Assembly (NCBI GenBank): GCA_963727765.1
Contig: CAVSGZ010000009.1
Coordinates: 62,001 to 126,000, forward strand
DNA from: FEN-299 sp963727765
GTDB taxonomy: Bacteria > Acidobacteriota > Vicinamibacteria > Vicinamibacterales > Fen-181
DNA: 64,000 nt
Reading direction: 5' to 3'
Shown: positions 1 through 8,537 of the stretch, piece after piece
Position numbering within the stretch: position 1 is the stretch's first letter
Layout: each line of letters opens with the position of its first letter
Position numbers and translations under genes: made by a program
Notes under the pieces: generated by a model
The model's database searches: none
Told to the model about the DNA's origin: nothing
The model's input: only the letters and a program-made list of their open reading frames with translations

Positions 1-110
1 AGGCGGCCGCCGGTCCGGCCGGCGAGGGCGGCTGCCACGGCCACGGCCCGTCCGGAGGCCTCGCCGAAGTCGACCGGCACCAGGATCTTCGAGGGCGGGA
101 AGCTCCACAT
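1..110 (-). CDS. Universal stress protein (UspA family), N-terminal fragment
   Basis: The gene starts at ATG 110 on the minus strand and runs off the left edge, so only about 36 residues are visible. They begin MWSFPPSKILVPVDFGEAS, followed by an Ala-rich helix. This is the usual first beta strand and first helix of a UspA domain, with the KILVPVDF-S/G-E-A-S pattern that starts the ATP/AMP-binding fold. It lies 4 bases downstream of the RND pump gene on the same strand, so it is probably the last gene visible in the tolC-adaptor-RND operon. UspA proteins are cytoplasmic stress-response proteins. Whether this one binds nucleotide cannot be seen, because the C-terminal G-2x-G-9x-G(S/T) motif is outside the window. 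Confidence 0.8.
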   Translation of the reverse strand, partial: MWSFPPSKILVPVDFGEASGRAVAVAAALAGRTGGR

Positions 111-114
111 GGTC

Positions 115-3100
115 CTACTCTCCCGACGTCGCCGGCGTGTCGGCGGACGTCTGCAGCGTGCCGCGGCGGGCGGCCCGTTCGTTCATCATGTAATAGAGGA
201 TGGGCACCGTCAGCGGAGACAGCAGCAGCGACGCGACGCCGCCGGCCATCAGCGAGATGGCGAGGCCCTGGAAGATCGGGTCGAACAGGATCACCGCCGA
301 CCCGACGATCACCGCGGCCGCGGTGAGCGCGATCGGCCTGAACCTGACCGTGCCCGCGTCGACGACCGCCTGCGCGAGCGGGACCCCCTCCTTCAGGCGC
401 AGCTCAATGAAGTCGACGAGAATGATCGAATTGCGGACGACAATGCCGGCGCCGGCAATGAACCCGATGGTGGACGTCGCCGTGAAGAAGGCGCCGAGCG
501 CCGCGTGCGCGGGCAGGATGCCGATGAGCGAGAAGGGGATGACGGTCATGATCGTCAGCGGCGTCAGGAACGACTGGAACCAGCCGACCACGAGGATGTA
601 GATGAGCAGCAGCACGGCCGCGAAGGCGATGCCGAGATCCCGGAACACCTCGTAGGTGATGTGCCATTCGCCGTCCCACTTCATCGCGTAGTGCGAACTG
701 TCGTCGGGCTGGTGCGTGTTGTAGATCTCGAACGCGTAGCCCTCGGGCAGCCTGATGTGCGAGATGACGCGGTTCATCGCGAGGATCGCGTACACGGGGC
801 TCTCGATGAGGCCGGCCACGTCGGCCGTGACGTAGGTCACCGGGCGCAGGTTCTTGTGGTAGATGCTGTAGGGTTCGACGGTCCGGCGCACGCGCGTCAG
901 CTCGCCAATCGCGACGGCGCCGCCGAGGCGAATGGACCGGACGGCTTCGGTGTCCGACCGCACGTCGCGCGGCAGGCGCAGCACGATCGGGACGTCCTCG
1001 CGGGCCTGCTCGTCATGGAGCAGCCCGGCGACCTCGCCGCCCCCAGCCATAAGGACGACCGAGGCCACCGCGGCCGGCGGAAGGCCCGCCTCGGCGGCCT
1101 TCTCCTGATCGACTTCGAGCATGTCCTTCGGCTGCTCGCGCTCGACGTACCACTCGGTGTCCACCACCCCGGCCGTCTGCTGGAATGTCCGCTTGACCTC
1201 GGCGGCCAGCGCGACTCGCCGGTCGGCGTCCGGGCCGTAGATCTCGGCCACCAGCGTCTGGAGCACCGGCGGGCCCGGCGGCACCTCGGCCACCTGGATG
1301 CGCGCGTCGTACTTCTTTGCCACCGGCAGGAGCATCTCCCGCACCTGCTTGGCGATCGCGTGGCTCTGCTCGGACCGGTCCTCCTTCGACAGCAGGTTCA
1401 CCTGGAGGTCGGCCTGGTAGGGCCTCTGCCGCATGAAGTAGTGGCGGACCAGGCCGTTGAAGTTGTAGGGCGACGAGGTGCCGACGTAGCTCTGCACATT
1501 GACGACTGAGGGCTGCCGCAGCGCTTCCCGCGCCAACTCGCCCGCGACCCGCGCGGTCTGCTCGAGGGGCGTCCCCTCGGGCATGTTGACGATCACCTGG
1601 AACTCGGCCTTGTTGTCGAACGGGAGCATCTTGACGCCGACCAGGCCGAGCGGCACCAGGGCGATCGAGAGCAGCAGCGCCACAGCCACGCCGCCGAGGA
1701 ACGCGAGCCGCACGCCCCGGCGCGCGACCAACTGCGCCATCACGCGCCGGTAGAGGGCGGTGAAACGGTCCTCACCCGCGTGGGCGTGCGCTGCGGCCCC
1801 CTTCATCAGCATCACCGCGGTCCACGGCGTCACTACGAAGGCGATGACCAGCGAGAACATCATCGCCGCGGTCGCGCCGATCGGGATCGGCCGCATGTAG
1901 GGGCCCATCAGGCCGCCGACGAAGGCCATTGGCAGGATCGCGGCCACGACGGTCAGCGTGGCCAGGATCGTCGGGTTGCCGACCTCGTCGACCGCGCGAA
2001 CCGTCAGCGCGCTGAACGGCATGTCCGCGTTGCCGGCCAGCCTGGAGTGGCGGACGATATTCTCGACGACGACGATCGCGTCGTCGACGAGGATGCCGAT
2101 CGAGAAGATCAGCGCGAACAGCGTGATGCGGTTCAGCGTGTAGCCGTAGATGTAGAACACGAAGAGCGTGAGCGCGAGCGTGACCGGGACCGCGACGAGT
2201 ACGACGGCGGCCTCGCGCCGGCCGAGCGTCAGCCAGATCAGGATCGAGACCGAGAAGACGGCGATGAACATGTGCCAGAGCAGCTCGTTCGACTTGCGCT
2301 CGGCCGTCTCGCCGTAGTTGCGCGTGACGGTGACGTTCACGTCGGAGGGCAGCAGCGTTCCGCGCAGCCGCGTCAGCGCGGCGTCCACCCGGCGGGTGAT
2401 CTCGATGGCGTTGGTGCCCTTGCGTTTCGAGATCGCCAGCGTGACGGCCGGGTAGGTCCGTCCGTCCTTCGCCTGAAAGGTCACGTAGCTGGTCGGCTCG
2501 GCGTCGCCGTCACGGACCGTAGCGACGTCGGAGACGAAGACCGGCACGTTCTGGCGCGCCCCGACGACGACCTGCCTGACCGCGTCGGCGCTCGCGAGCC
2601 ACGATCCCGACTGCACGAGGCGGGTCTCGTTACCGCTGACGACGTCGGTCGAGGGCGGCCTGAGGTTGGCGCCCTGGATCGCCCGCGCGACGAAGGTCGG
2701 GTCGAGGCCGTAGGACGCCAGCCGGGCCGGGTCGATCTCGACGCTGATCTGCCGCGCGCGGCCGCCGATGATTTCGACGGCCGACACGTCCTGCACTTCC
2801 TTCAGCCCGTCGTGGAGCTGCGCGGCCAGCTGCCGGAGCTGGAAGTCGCCGTAGCGCGGGCTCCAGAGCGTGAGCGCCATGATCGGCACATCGTCGATCG
2901 AGCGGGGCTTGACGAGCGGCATGGAGGCGCCCGGCGGGATGATGTCGAAGTGCGAGGCGAGCTTCTGGTTGAGCCGGACGAGCGCCGGCTCCTCCTGTTC
3001 GCCCACGCGGAACCTGACGATCACCATCGACATGCCCGGGCTCGACGTCGAGTAGATGTACTCGACGCCGGGCACCTCCCAGAGCAGCTTCTCCATCGGG

Positions 3101-3315
3101 CGGGTGACGCGCTGCTCCACTTCGGCGGGGGAGGCGCCGGGCATCTGCACGAATACGTCGATCATCGGCACGATGATCTGCGGCTCTTCCTCGCGCGGCA
3201 GCGCGACGATGGCCAGGACGCCGAGGGCCAGCGAGCCGACAACGATGAGCGGAGTCAGCTTCGAGTGGATGAACGTCGCGGCCAGCCGGCCGGCAATCCC
3301 GTAGGGGCGGCTCAT
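115..3315 (-). CDS. RND-family efflux transporter, inner-membrane subunit (AcrB/HAE type)
   Basis: This 1066-aa protein is a proton-driven inner-membrane pump of a tripartite efflux system. It has a transmembrane helix at about residues 20-40, a large periplasmic porter region, a central helix bundle, a second periplasmic region and a C-terminal bundle. The TM4 motif GILVDDAIVVVENI near residue 407 carries the paired Asp residues used for proton relay. Length matches the family (1020-1070 aa). Its ATG overlaps the adaptor stop codon (ATGA, 3312-3315), so translation is probably coupled. Both a metal-efflux (CusA-like) and a drug or lipid role are possible. The paired TM4 Asp points more to the HAE drug/lipid branch than to CusA, but the substrate is not readable. 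Confidence 0.93.
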   Translation of the reverse strand: MSRPYGIAGRLAATFIHSKLTPLIVVGSLALGVLAIVALPREEEPQIIVPMIDVFVQMPGASPAEVEQRVTRPMEKLLWEVPGVEYIYSTSSPGMSMVIVRFRVGEQEEPALVRLNQKLASHFDIIPPGASMPLVKPRSIDDVPIMALTLWSPRYGDFQLRQLAAQLHDGLKEVQDVSAVEIIGGRARQISVEIDPARLASYGLDPTFVARAIQGANLRPPSTDVVSGNETRLVQSGSWLASADAVRQVVVGARQNVPVFVSDVATVRDGDAEPTSYVTFQAKDGRTYPAVTLAISKRKGTNAIEITRRVDAALTRLRGTLLPSDVNVTVTRNYGETAERKSNELLWHMFIAVFSVSILIWLTLGRREAAVVLVAVPVTLALTLFVFYIYGYTLNRITLFALIFSIGILVDDAIVVVENIVRHSRLAGNADMPFSALTVRAVDEVGNPTILATLTVVAAILPMAFVGGLMGPYMRPIPIGATAAMMFSLVIAFVVTPWTAVMLMKGAAAHAHAGEDRFTALYRRVMAQLVARRGVRLAFLGGVAVALLLSIALVPLGLVGVKMLPFDNKAEFQVIVNMPEGTPLEQTARVAGELAREALRQPSVVNVQSYVGTSSPYNFNGLVRHYFMRQRPYQADLQVNLLSKEDRSEQSHAIAKQVREMLLPVAKKYDARIQVAEVPPGPPVLQTLVAEIYGPDADRRVALAAEVKRTFQQTAGVVDTEWYVEREQPKDMLEVDQEKAAEAGLPPAAVASVVLMAGGGEVAGLLHDEQAREDVPIVLRLPRDVRSDTEAVRSIRLGGAVAIGELTRVRRTVEPYSIYHKNLRPVTYVTADVAGLIESPVYAILAMNRVISHIRLPEGYAFEIYNTHQPDDSSHYAMKWDGEWHITYEVFRDLGIAFAAVLLLIYILVVGWFQSFLTPLTIMTVIPFSLIGILPAHAALGAFFTATSTIGFIAGAGIVVRNSIILVDFIELRLKEGVPLAQAVVDAGTVRFRPIALTAAAVIVGSAVILFDPIFQGLAISLMAGGVASLLLSPLTVPILYYMMNERAARRGTLQTSADTPATSGE

Positions 3316-4538
3316 CGACGGACCTCCCCGCCCACCGGCGAGAGATCGCCGGCGCTGGCGGACCGGGAGACGGCGCGGACGGGACTGCCGTCGACCAGCG
3401 ACGGATCCGGCTGCGCGACGACCGATTCTCCGGCCTCGAGGCCGGCGTCGATCCGCGTGCGTCCGTCGACCGTGGCTCCGACCTGCACGAGGCGCAGATG
3501 GGCCCGGTTGTCTCCGCCGACGACGAACACCGACGTCAACTGGCCGAGGCGCACGACGGCAGAGACGGGCAGGACGATGGCCTGCCGAGCGCCGCCGGCA
3601 AAGCGCGCGCGGCCAAACATGCCCGATTGCAGCGCGGCACCCTGCGGCAGGTCGATCTTGACGAGGAAGGCGTGGGAGCCGGGATCGACCGCGCGCTCCA
3701 CCTCGGTGATGAGTCCCTCCTGGTCGGCCGGCTTCATCGCGTCCGGCGGGAGCGAGTCGATCACGACGCTGACCGGCTTGGTGCGGTCGAGGCTGCCAAC
3801 CCGCGCTTCGTCGAGCCTGACCTCGAGCCGGAAAGCGCGCGTGTCCTCGACGACCATCAGCGGCGCGCCGGGCGTGGCCATGTTGCCGACCTCGACCTTC
3901 TTCTCGGCGACCACGCCGTCAAACGGGGCGGTGATCTCGGCGTAGGAGGCGCCGACGCTCGCCGCGCGCAGTCCCGCGCGCGCCGCATCAGCGCCGGCTT
4001 CGGCCTCGCGGATGCCGGCTTCGGCCCCGGCGGCCCGCGACTCGGCCTCGTGCAGTCCGCTCACGGCCTGGTCGTACTCGTTGGGTGTGGCCGAGTTCTT
4101 CGCGCGCAGTTCGGCGACCCGCTTGTGCGTGGCCGTCGCCAGGGCGAGGCCGGCCAGGGTTGCGTCGCGGTTGGTGGTGGCTGCCTTCACCCCCTGCTCA
4201 GCGGCCGCAAGCGCGGCTTCCGCCTGCGCCCGCTGTGCCTGGAGCGCGCGGGCGTCGAGGCGGATCAGGACCTGCCCCACGTGGACGTGGTCGCCCGGCT
4301 TGACGAGGACCTGGTTGACATCGGCGAAGATCCGGCTGACCAGCGTCGCGGTGGTCCGCGCCCGGACGACGCCGCCGGCCTCGTAGGGCTGAACCGCCGC
4401 CTCGAGCCTGGTGACCAGAACGGCCACTTCGACGGGCGTCCGGGAATCGGTGGCGGAGGTCTCGTGCGTGGCCGAGCAGGCAGCCAGCGCCAGCGTGGCG
4501 GCCAGCGCGGCCGCCGCGGGAATCTTGTGCGTGAACAT
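3312..4538 (-). CDS. RND efflux periplasmic adaptor, lipoprotein (membrane fusion protein)
   Basis: This HlyD/AcrA-type adaptor (408 aa from the chosen start) links the RND pump to the TolC channel. It begins with MFTHK, a hydrophobic Ala/Leu stretch and a LAAC lipobox, so it is probably a lipoprotein. A first half-lipoyl segment, an Ala/Glu-rich coiled-coil hairpin (about residues 90-180), the second lipoyl half (ITAPFDGVVAEKKVEVGNMA) and a beta-barrel follow. The start at 4538 has AGGTGAG seven bases upstream and gives a clean signal peptide. Alternative in-frame ATGs lie at 4559, with GAGAGG upstream, and at 4616, which overlaps the tolC stop as ATGA. The downstream RND gene overlaps by 4 bases. 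Confidence 0.9.
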   Translation of the reverse strand: MFTHKIPAAAALAATLALAACSATHETSATDSRTPVEVAVLVTRLEAAVQPYEAGGVVRARTTATLVSRIFADVNQVLVKPGDHVHVGQVLIRLDARALQAQRAQAEAALAAAEQGVKAATTNRDATLAGLALATATHKRVAELRAKNSATPNEYDQAVSGLHEAESRAAGAEAGIREAEAGADAARAGLRAASVGASYAEITAPFDGVVAEKKVEVGNMATPGAPLMVVEDTRAFRLEVRLDEARVGSLDRTKPVSVVIDSLPPDAMKPADQEGLITEVERAVDPGSHAFLVKIDLPQGAALQSGMFGRARFAGGARQAIVLPVSAVVRLGQLTSVFVVGGDNRAHLRLVQVGATVDGRTRIDAGLEAGESVVAQPDPSLVDGSPVRAVSRSASAGDLSPVGGEVRR

Positions 4539-4612
4539 CGTTGAACTCACCTGAAGCATCGTGTCATTCCTCTCGGGCACCAGCCCGTGTCCGGCGTGCC
4601 CGCACCGTCCGG

Positions 4613-5944
4613 TCATTCCGGGCGACCGACCGCCTTGTCGAGTGCCGCCCGGCTGACCATGACATCAACAATCGAGGCGATTCGCAGGGTTTCCGCATCG
4701 AGAAGGGCCGTGGCGGCCCGCAGGACGTCGGTGACGCCCGCCAGACCGGACTCGTACCGGTCGCGAATGATCCGCTGGCTCTCGCGCGCCTGGAGTACGG
4801 CTGCCCGGCCGACGGCCTCGCGGGCCACCGCGCCGTCGTACTCGGCACGGGCCGTGCGGACCTCGAGGCGGACGGAATCGAGGACGTTGTCACGCTCGGC
4901 CCTGGCCCTGGCCTCGGCGGCCGAGGCCACCTTCAGGCGGGCCGCGTCGCCGCCGCCGGCGAAGAGGTTGAAGCGCAGTTGCCCGGACACCATCCAGGCG
5001 GACGCGCGGCTCCCGAACGTGTTGCCGTTCATCTCGTACATCCCCTGGAAGTAAACCTGGGGGAGAAAGGCAGCCTTGGCCGCGGTGTGCGCCGTGTCGG
5101 CCAGCGCCAGCTGCGTGTCGGCACGATGCACCGACGGCCGGTTCTTGAGCGCTGCGGCCTCCTCGTCGGCCGCCGCGGGGGAGGCGGCGGCTGGCGGCGG
5201 CGGCTCCACGATCGTGTAGGGCTTGTCGAGCGGCACGCCCATCAGCTGATTCAGCTGGGCCCTGGCGATGGCCTCGCCGCTCGCGGCCCGGATCTGCCGC
5301 TCCTGCATCTGCGCGAGAAAGACCTTCAGCGAGAGGACGTCCGCCTCGGTGACAAGTCCCGCGTCGCGGCGCTGCTCGGTCCGGGCCAGGTCGTCCTTCG
5401 CCGTCTCGACCGCCGCATCCGCGGCCTTCCGCCCGGCGATGGTCTGGAGCACCATGCCGTAGACGCGCGTGACGCCCAGGGCGAGATCGGCCCGGCCCTC
5501 GGCTGTCATCTGTCGTGCGATCTGGCTGCCGAGGCCGGCCGAGCGGATGCCCGCCAGCCGCGCGCTGTCGAAGACCGGCTGCTGGACCACGAACATCCCC
5601 TGGTGGTTGGTCAGGGGATCGGGATGGTTGAGCGCGTTGAGGTCGAAATTGGCGGCCGTGAAACGCTGCTCGGTCAGCAGCGACCCGAACACGTAGACCG
5701 GGTCGTTGCCCCTTTGCCACGATTCGACATAGTCCACGCGCGGCAGGTAGCCGGCGCGGGCCTCTTCGACATGGGCGGTGGCCTCGCGTTCGCCCGCCCT
5801 GGCGGCGCGCAGCATCGCGTTGTCGGCGAGCGCAGCCGACACCGCCTGGTCGAGAGTCAACGTCTCCTGCGCGCCCGACGGTCGGGGCAGCAGGACGAAG
5901 AGGATGCTCACGAAGGTTGCGACTCGGGATACCATAGAAGTCAT
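4613..5944 (-). CDS. TolC-family outer-membrane efflux channel
   Basis: This is the outer-membrane exit duct for the adjacent adaptor and RND pump. A signal peptide (MVSRVATFVSILFVLL..SGAQ) is followed by LTLDQAVSAAL, the classic start of a TolC repeat, and by two long Ala/Arg/Glu-rich helical halves, each of about 200 residues. Its length of about 443 aa is normal. The ORF is open back to an ATG at 5998, but there is no ribosome site there and the signal peptide begins at 5935/5944, so the shorter form is preferred. It is the first gene of the minus-strand operon, and its stop overlaps an in-frame adaptor ATG at 4616. It is divergent from the ECF sigma gene, with about 140 bases between the starts. 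Confidence 0.9.
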   Translation of the reverse strand: MTSMVSRVATFVSILFVLLPRPSGAQETLTLDQAVSAALADNAMLRAARAGEREATAHVEEARAGYLPRVDYVESWQRGNDPVYVFGSLLTEQRFTAANFDLNALNHPDPLTNHQGMFVVQQPVFDSARLAGIRSAGLGSQIARQMTAEGRADLALGVTRVYGMVLQTIAGRKAADAAVETAKDDLARTEQRRDAGLVTEADVLSLKVFLAQMQERQIRAASGEAIARAQLNQLMGVPLDKPYTIVEPPPPAAASPAAADEEAAALKNRPSVHRADTQLALADTAHTAAKAAFLPQVYFQGMYEMNGNTFGSRASAWMVSGQLRFNLFAGGGDAARLKVASAAEARARAERDNVLDSVRLEVRTARAEYDGAVAREAVGRAAVLQARESQRIIRDRYESGLAGVTDVLRAATALLDAETLRIASIVDVMVSRAALDKAVGRPE

Positions 5945-6086
5945 TCGCGGACGTTCGGTCTCCGTTGGCCAGGGCTCCCGCAGAAAGATCCCGCGCATTG
6001 GGATACTGGCGGGCCCGGGCGAAGTCAGCGGCGTGCTCTGGTGTATGATTCACGCCCCCGGCAAAGCGTCACACGGGCGCGACCTG

Positions 6087-6716
6087 ATGGCTGTCACGAA
6101 ATCACGCAGCGCGAATCTACAGGAACAGGACAACCGGGCCGTCCGGGAGGGGGCCGCGTATGCGGACCTAGTGCGGGCGGTCCAGGGCGGCGACAAGCGG
6201 GCCGTGGAAGCGCTCCTGATGCGAGCGCAGGAAGTGGCGTACCGCTTCAGCCTGCTGATATGCGGCCGGGCGGACGATGCCGACGACGCCATGCAGGAGG
6301 CGCTGCTCAAGACGTATCGGCATGCCGCGCGCATCCGCGAGCCCGAGGCGTTCAGGGCCTGGCTCTATCGGACCGTGCGCAATGCCTGTCTGATCGGGCG
6401 CCGCAAGCGGGCGAACGAGCCGGACCACATCGCGTCGCTCGACGAGACCGACGCCGACGGCCGCGAACGGCACGTCGACGCGGCCGATCCGGGACGGGGC
6501 CCTGAGGCTCAGGCGATCAACGCGAGCCTCCGATCTCGCCTCGCGCGGTCGCTGGCCTCCGTGCCCCGCCCGTACCGCGTGGTCGTCGTGCTTCGTGAGA
6601 TCGAGGGGCTGTCCACGCGCGAAGTGGCGGACGTGATGGGCATCTCCGAAGCGAACGTCAAGACTCGGCTGCACCGCGCGCGGATGCTGCTGCGCGAGCG
6701 CCTGGAAGCATCATGA
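6087..6716 (+). CDS. RNA polymerase ECF-type sigma-70 factor
   Basis: This 209-aa protein has region 2 at about residues 25-95 (YRFSLLICGRADDADDAMQE, then FRAWLYRTVRNAC) and region 4 at about 145-205, ending in the helix-turn-helix LSTREVADVMGISEANVKTR. It would direct RNA polymerase to a dedicated promoter set. The next gene encodes an HC2 zinc-finger anti-sigma factor overlapping by ATGA (6713-6716), the usual coupled pair. The start at 6087 gives normal family length; an in-frame ATG at 6045 is an alternative, but a TATGAT -10-like hexamer spans it (6044-6049). Divergence from the tolC-RND operon suggests, without proving it, that the efflux operon is a target. Confidence 0.9.
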   Translation: MAVTKSRSANLQEQDNRAVREGAAYADLVRAVQGGDKRAVEALLMRAQEVAYRFSLLICGRADDADDAMQEALLKTYRHAARIREPEAFRAWLYRTVRNACLIGRRKRANEPDHIASLDETDADGRERHVDAADPGRGPEAQAINASLRSRLARSLASVPRPYRVVVVLREIEGLSTREVADVMGISEANVKTRLHRARMLLRERLEAS

Positions 6717-6991
6717 CCGGTCTCGACCACGACCATCGTTGCACCGACTTCCTCGAGCGCCTGTCACGCTATCTGGACGACGATCTGCCGGAGACCCAGC
6801 GTCGCACGATCGAGAAGCACCTGCGCGACTGCCCGTGCTGCGAGGACGTGCTGGAGAGCCTGAAGTTCACGGTGACGGTGTGCCACGAGAAGGGCCGGCC
6901 GGCGCTGCCGCGCGACGTGCGGCAGCGGGCGAAGGCCCGCGTGGCCGAGTTGCTCCGCCAGAGACCGCAGGGCAGGTCCAGGGCCCGCTGA
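6713..6991 (+). CDS. Anti-sigma factor with HC2 zinc finger
   Basis: This small protein (92 aa) has the zinc-binding motif H-x3-C-x2-C (HLRDCPCC) at about residues 42-49, preceded by a helix with an upstream Cys and His cluster (DHDHRC). That is the ZAS-type anti-sigma fold, which holds the ECF factor until a signal releases it. No transmembrane helix follows the domain, so this appears to be a soluble anti-sigma factor, of the type that often senses redox or metals through the zinc site. The C-terminal tail is rich in Arg/Lys. It overlaps the sigma gene by ATGA and is followed 32 bases later by lgt. Confidence 0.85.
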   Translation: MTGLDHDHRCTDFLERLSRYLDDDLPETQRRTIEKHLRDCPCCEDVLESLKFTVTVCHEKGRPALPRDVRQRAKARVAELLRQRPQGRSRAR

Positions 6992-7023
6992 GGCCCGTCG
7001 CTCCGGGTAGGGAAGAGAGGCCG

Positions 7024-7788
7024 ATGTACCCCATCCTGTTTCGCCTCGGAACGTTCGACATCACCAGCTTCGGCGTCATGGTCGCCCTCGGCGCGACGCT
7101 CGGCATCCTGCTGCTCCGGCACGAAATGGTGCGCTCGGGGCTCGACGGCGCGAAGGGGATCGACGCGGCGCTGGTGGGCGTGCTGGGCGGGCTGGCCGGC
7201 GCAAAGCTGCTGTACGTGATCGAGCACTGGGCCGAGCCGCTTTCGGACACGCTCCTCACCCGAGGGGGCATGAGCTGGTTCGGCGGCTTCACCGGCGGCG
7301 TGCTGGCGGGCCTGGCGATGGTGGCCTACGCGCGCCTGCCGCTGATGACCGTGCTGTCGGCGGCGGCGCCAGCTCTCGCGCTCGGGCAGGGCGTTGGCCG
7401 CATCGGCTGCTTTCTGGTGGGCGACGACTACGGACGGGCGACCAACCTGCCGTGGGGCATCGCGTTCCCCCAGGGACTGCCGCCGACGACAGCCCGCGTC
7501 CACCCGACGCAGCTGTACGAGTTCGCGCTCCTGCTCGCTATTGCGGGCATCCTCGTCACGCTCAGGCGGCGGGGGACGCCCGACCGCCTCGTGGTCGCGT
7601 GGTACCTCGTCCTGGCGGGCGGGATGCGGTTCCTGATCGAGATGATCCGCGTCAACCAGGTGGTCCTGGCGGGGCTGACGACCGCCCAGCTGTTCTCGGT
7701 GGCGCTGGTTCTGCTGGGCGTGTGGCTGGTGATGAAGACACCCAACGCCGCTCCCGCCCGCGTCAAGGGGCGGGCGGGCAGGCGCTGA
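7024..7788 (+). CDS. lgt: Prolipoprotein diacylglyceryl transferase
   Basis: Lgt transfers diacylglycerol from phosphatidylglycerol to the lipobox Cys of prolipoproteins in the inner membrane. The 254-aa protein has about seven hydrophobic segments. The family signature is present as GQGVGRIGCFLVGDDYG, containing the essential Arg, and the conserved HPTQLYE follows. The start at 7024 has AAGAGAGG 4 bases upstream, which excludes the longer open frame. It lies 32 bases after the anti-sigma gene and may be co-transcribed. This is probably the housekeeping enzyme that modifies the several lipoproteins predicted in this window. A strong inverted repeat follows the stop codon. Confidence 0.95.
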   Translation: MYPILFRLGTFDITSFGVMVALGATLGILLLRHEMVRSGLDGAKGIDAALVGVLGGLAGAKLLYVIEHWAEPLSDTLLTRGGMSWFGGFTGGVLAGLAMVAYARLPLMTVLSAAAPALALGQGVGRIGCFLVGDDYGRATNLPWGIAFPQGLPPTTARVHPTQLYEFALLLAIAGILVTLRRRGTPDRLVVAWYLVLAGGMRFLIEMIRVNQVVLAGLTTAQLFSVALVLLGVWLVMKTPNAAPARVKGRAGRR

Positions 7789-7794
7789 CGAGGC

Positions 7795-7817
7795 GGCGCC
7801 GGCCGACGGCCGGCGCC
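7795..7817. terminator. Bidirectional hairpin between lgt and TPR gene
   Basis: The arms GGCGCCGGCC (7795-7804) and GGCCGGCGCC (7808-7817) are perfectly complementary, with a 3-base GAC loop. The hairpin starts 6 bases after the lgt stop and ends 2 bases before the stop of the converging TPR gene. No U-run follows on either side, so termination may depend on the stem alone or on Rho. Confidence 0.65.
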
Positions 7818-7819
7818 CT

Positions 7820-8449
7820 CTACTTGGTCGGCCGGGCTGGGACGACCTGTCCGGCCTTCACCTGCTGTCTGGCCTGTTCGAGGAGTTGCTGGGCCTTGTC
7901 CCGGTCGACGTAATTCGGGTTGGTCGCGAGGAGCCGCTCCCAGGCCTTCACGGCGCCAGCCGGGTCCTGCTTGCCGTCCCGCTTCACGATCCCGAGATTG
8001 AACAGCGTCTGCGGGTGGTTCGGATCGATCGCCAGCGACTTGTCGAACTGGGCAATCGCCTCGTCCGGCTTGCCCGAGTACCACAGCGCCGTCCCGAGGT
8101 CGGTGCTGAGGTTCACGTTCCTCGAATCCACCGCGAACGCCTTGTCGTAGGGGCCGATCGCCTCGGCGTAACGCCCAGCGTCGAAGAGCAGGTTGCCGAG
8201 CTGCGTGTTGGCTTGAACGTTGCCCGGGTCGCGCGCCAGGATGTTCCGGAGTGCCTGCGCCGCCTGCTCATCGAACAGGGCGGGTCGTGGCGTTCCGGGC
8301 GCGGGAGCCGACTCCTGCGTCACGGGGGCCTGGCTGGGGACTCCCGCCGGCTGACCGCGGAAGAGCACGTAGCCGACGGCGAGCCCGAGGATGAGGCACG
8401 CGACGGCGATCAGGGCCCAGGTGGTCGACGAGGTCTGCTGTTGTGCCAT
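7820..8449 (-). CDS. Membrane-anchored tetratricopeptide-repeat protein
   Basis: The protein (209 aa from ATG 8449) has a short cytoplasmic start (MAQQQTSSTT), one transmembrane helix (residues about 11-31) and then a Pro/Ala-rich linker. Three to four TPR units follow, recognisable by repeated patterns such as NLLFDAGRYAEAIGPYDKAFAVD and ALWYSGKPDEAIAQFDKSLAIDP. TPR domains are protein-protein interaction scaffolds and no enzymatic motif is present. The topology suggests a periplasmic TPR domain tethered to the inner membrane. A GTG at 8485 is an alternative start with no better ribosome site. The gene follows the DHOD-like gene on the same strand, but a GC hairpin separates them. Confidence 0.8.
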   Translation of the reverse strand: MAQQQTSSTTWALIAVACLILGLAVGYVLFRGQPAGVPSQAPVTQESAPAPGTPRPALFDEQAAQALRNILARDPGNVQANTQLGNLLFDAGRYAEAIGPYDKAFAVDSRNVNLSTDLGTALWYSGKPDEAIAQFDKSLAIDPNHPQTLFNLGIVKRDGKQDPAGAVKAWERLLATNPNYVDRDKAQQLLEQARQQVKAGQVVPARPTK

Positions 8450-8509
8450 ACGTGGAGAAAGGGAAGGCGGGGCGGCCCGTGCCACCCCGCCTCGCGAACG
8501 TGTCCGGCG

Positions 8510-8527
8510 CCCGGCCGCGCGGCCGGG
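8510..8527 (-). terminator. GC palindrome after DHOD-like gene
   Basis: CCCGGCCGC and GCGGCCGGG form a perfect 18-base palindrome about 10 bases beyond the stop of the DHOD-like gene and upstream of the TPR gene. No U-tract follows, so its role as a terminator is uncertain. Confidence 0.4.
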
Positions 8528-8537
8528 CCCGGGGGGG